A stretch of DNA of 64,000 nucleotides. Source: Fidelibacterota bacterium. Its GTDB lineage: Bacteria > Fidelibacterota > Marinisomatia > Marinisomatales > UBA1611. Where the stretch lies: the NCBI GenBank assembly GCA_018658715.1, contig JABHUQ010000090.1, forward strand, positions 1 to 64,000. Reading direction: 5' to 3'. A program made the position numbers and the translations under genes. The notes under the pieces were generated by a model that made no database searches, was not told the origin of the DNA, and saw only the letters and a list, made by a program, of their open reading frames with translations. Every line of letters begins with the position of its first letter. Positions within the stretch are counted from its first letter, which is position 1. This document shows, in pieces, positions 63,936 to 64,000 of this stretch.

Positions 63936-64000
63936 TTATCCTAGGAATGAGAGAAAAACTAACAGAGCTAACAGCCCGGCGAAACCGCCATCAAGGAACA
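63936..64000 (-). CDS. C-terminus of a second small membrane protein, paralogous to 63660-63875 (cut by window edge)
   Basis: Minus-strand frame ...FLDGGFAGLLALLVFLSFLG* aligns with FGDAGFAGLLALAVMVMWYQKK*. Confidence 0.6.
   Translation of the reverse strand, partial: FLDGGFAGLLALLVFLSFLG

Overview
This 64 kb AT-rich window is a chromosomal segment dominated by housekeeping genes. I infer an FCB-group, Marinimicrobia/SAR406-like bacterium from the gene mix; this was not tested. The left third is a near-continuous amino-acid biosynthesis run on +: aroC-aroK-aroB-aroQ, then a His-rich leader peptide and terminator, then hisG-hisD-hisC-HAD-hisB-hisH-hisA-hisF-hisI, then argG-argH-proB-proA. Next comes an accessory signalling-like cluster at 15.4-20.6 kb: a DRR-repeat microprotein, a TerB-like protein, a 4-TM protein with a TerB-like C-terminus, a cNMP-binding protein and a TVGYGD K+ channel. 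The rest includes carAB, ligA, an ABC-2 exporter, a CsgG-like protein, a sortase with its VIT/VWA substrate, a secreted aminotransferase, an AlkB-like hydroxylase, dnaE, a UbiA-family enzyme, prmC-prfA-DUF1385-rpmE, an orphan Cas6-like protein beside rho, folC, murI, an amidase and OMP-like genes. The observations I rate highest are: (1) an orphan, possibly catalytically altered Cas6b-like protein with a long KP-rich charged tail next to rho and with no CRISPR array; (2) argH interrupted exactly at its catalytic MPxKKNPD loop in a 9-A run that forms a perfect A_AAA_AAA -1 slippery site; (3) a his leader peptide/attenuator; (4) the TerB/cNMP/K+ channel cluster; (5) a Tat signal in front of an aminotransferase with only an AUA start available; (6) a terminator-like structured leader upstream of the sortase-substrate gene. 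No tRNA, rRNA, transposase or CRISPR array was recognised by eye.
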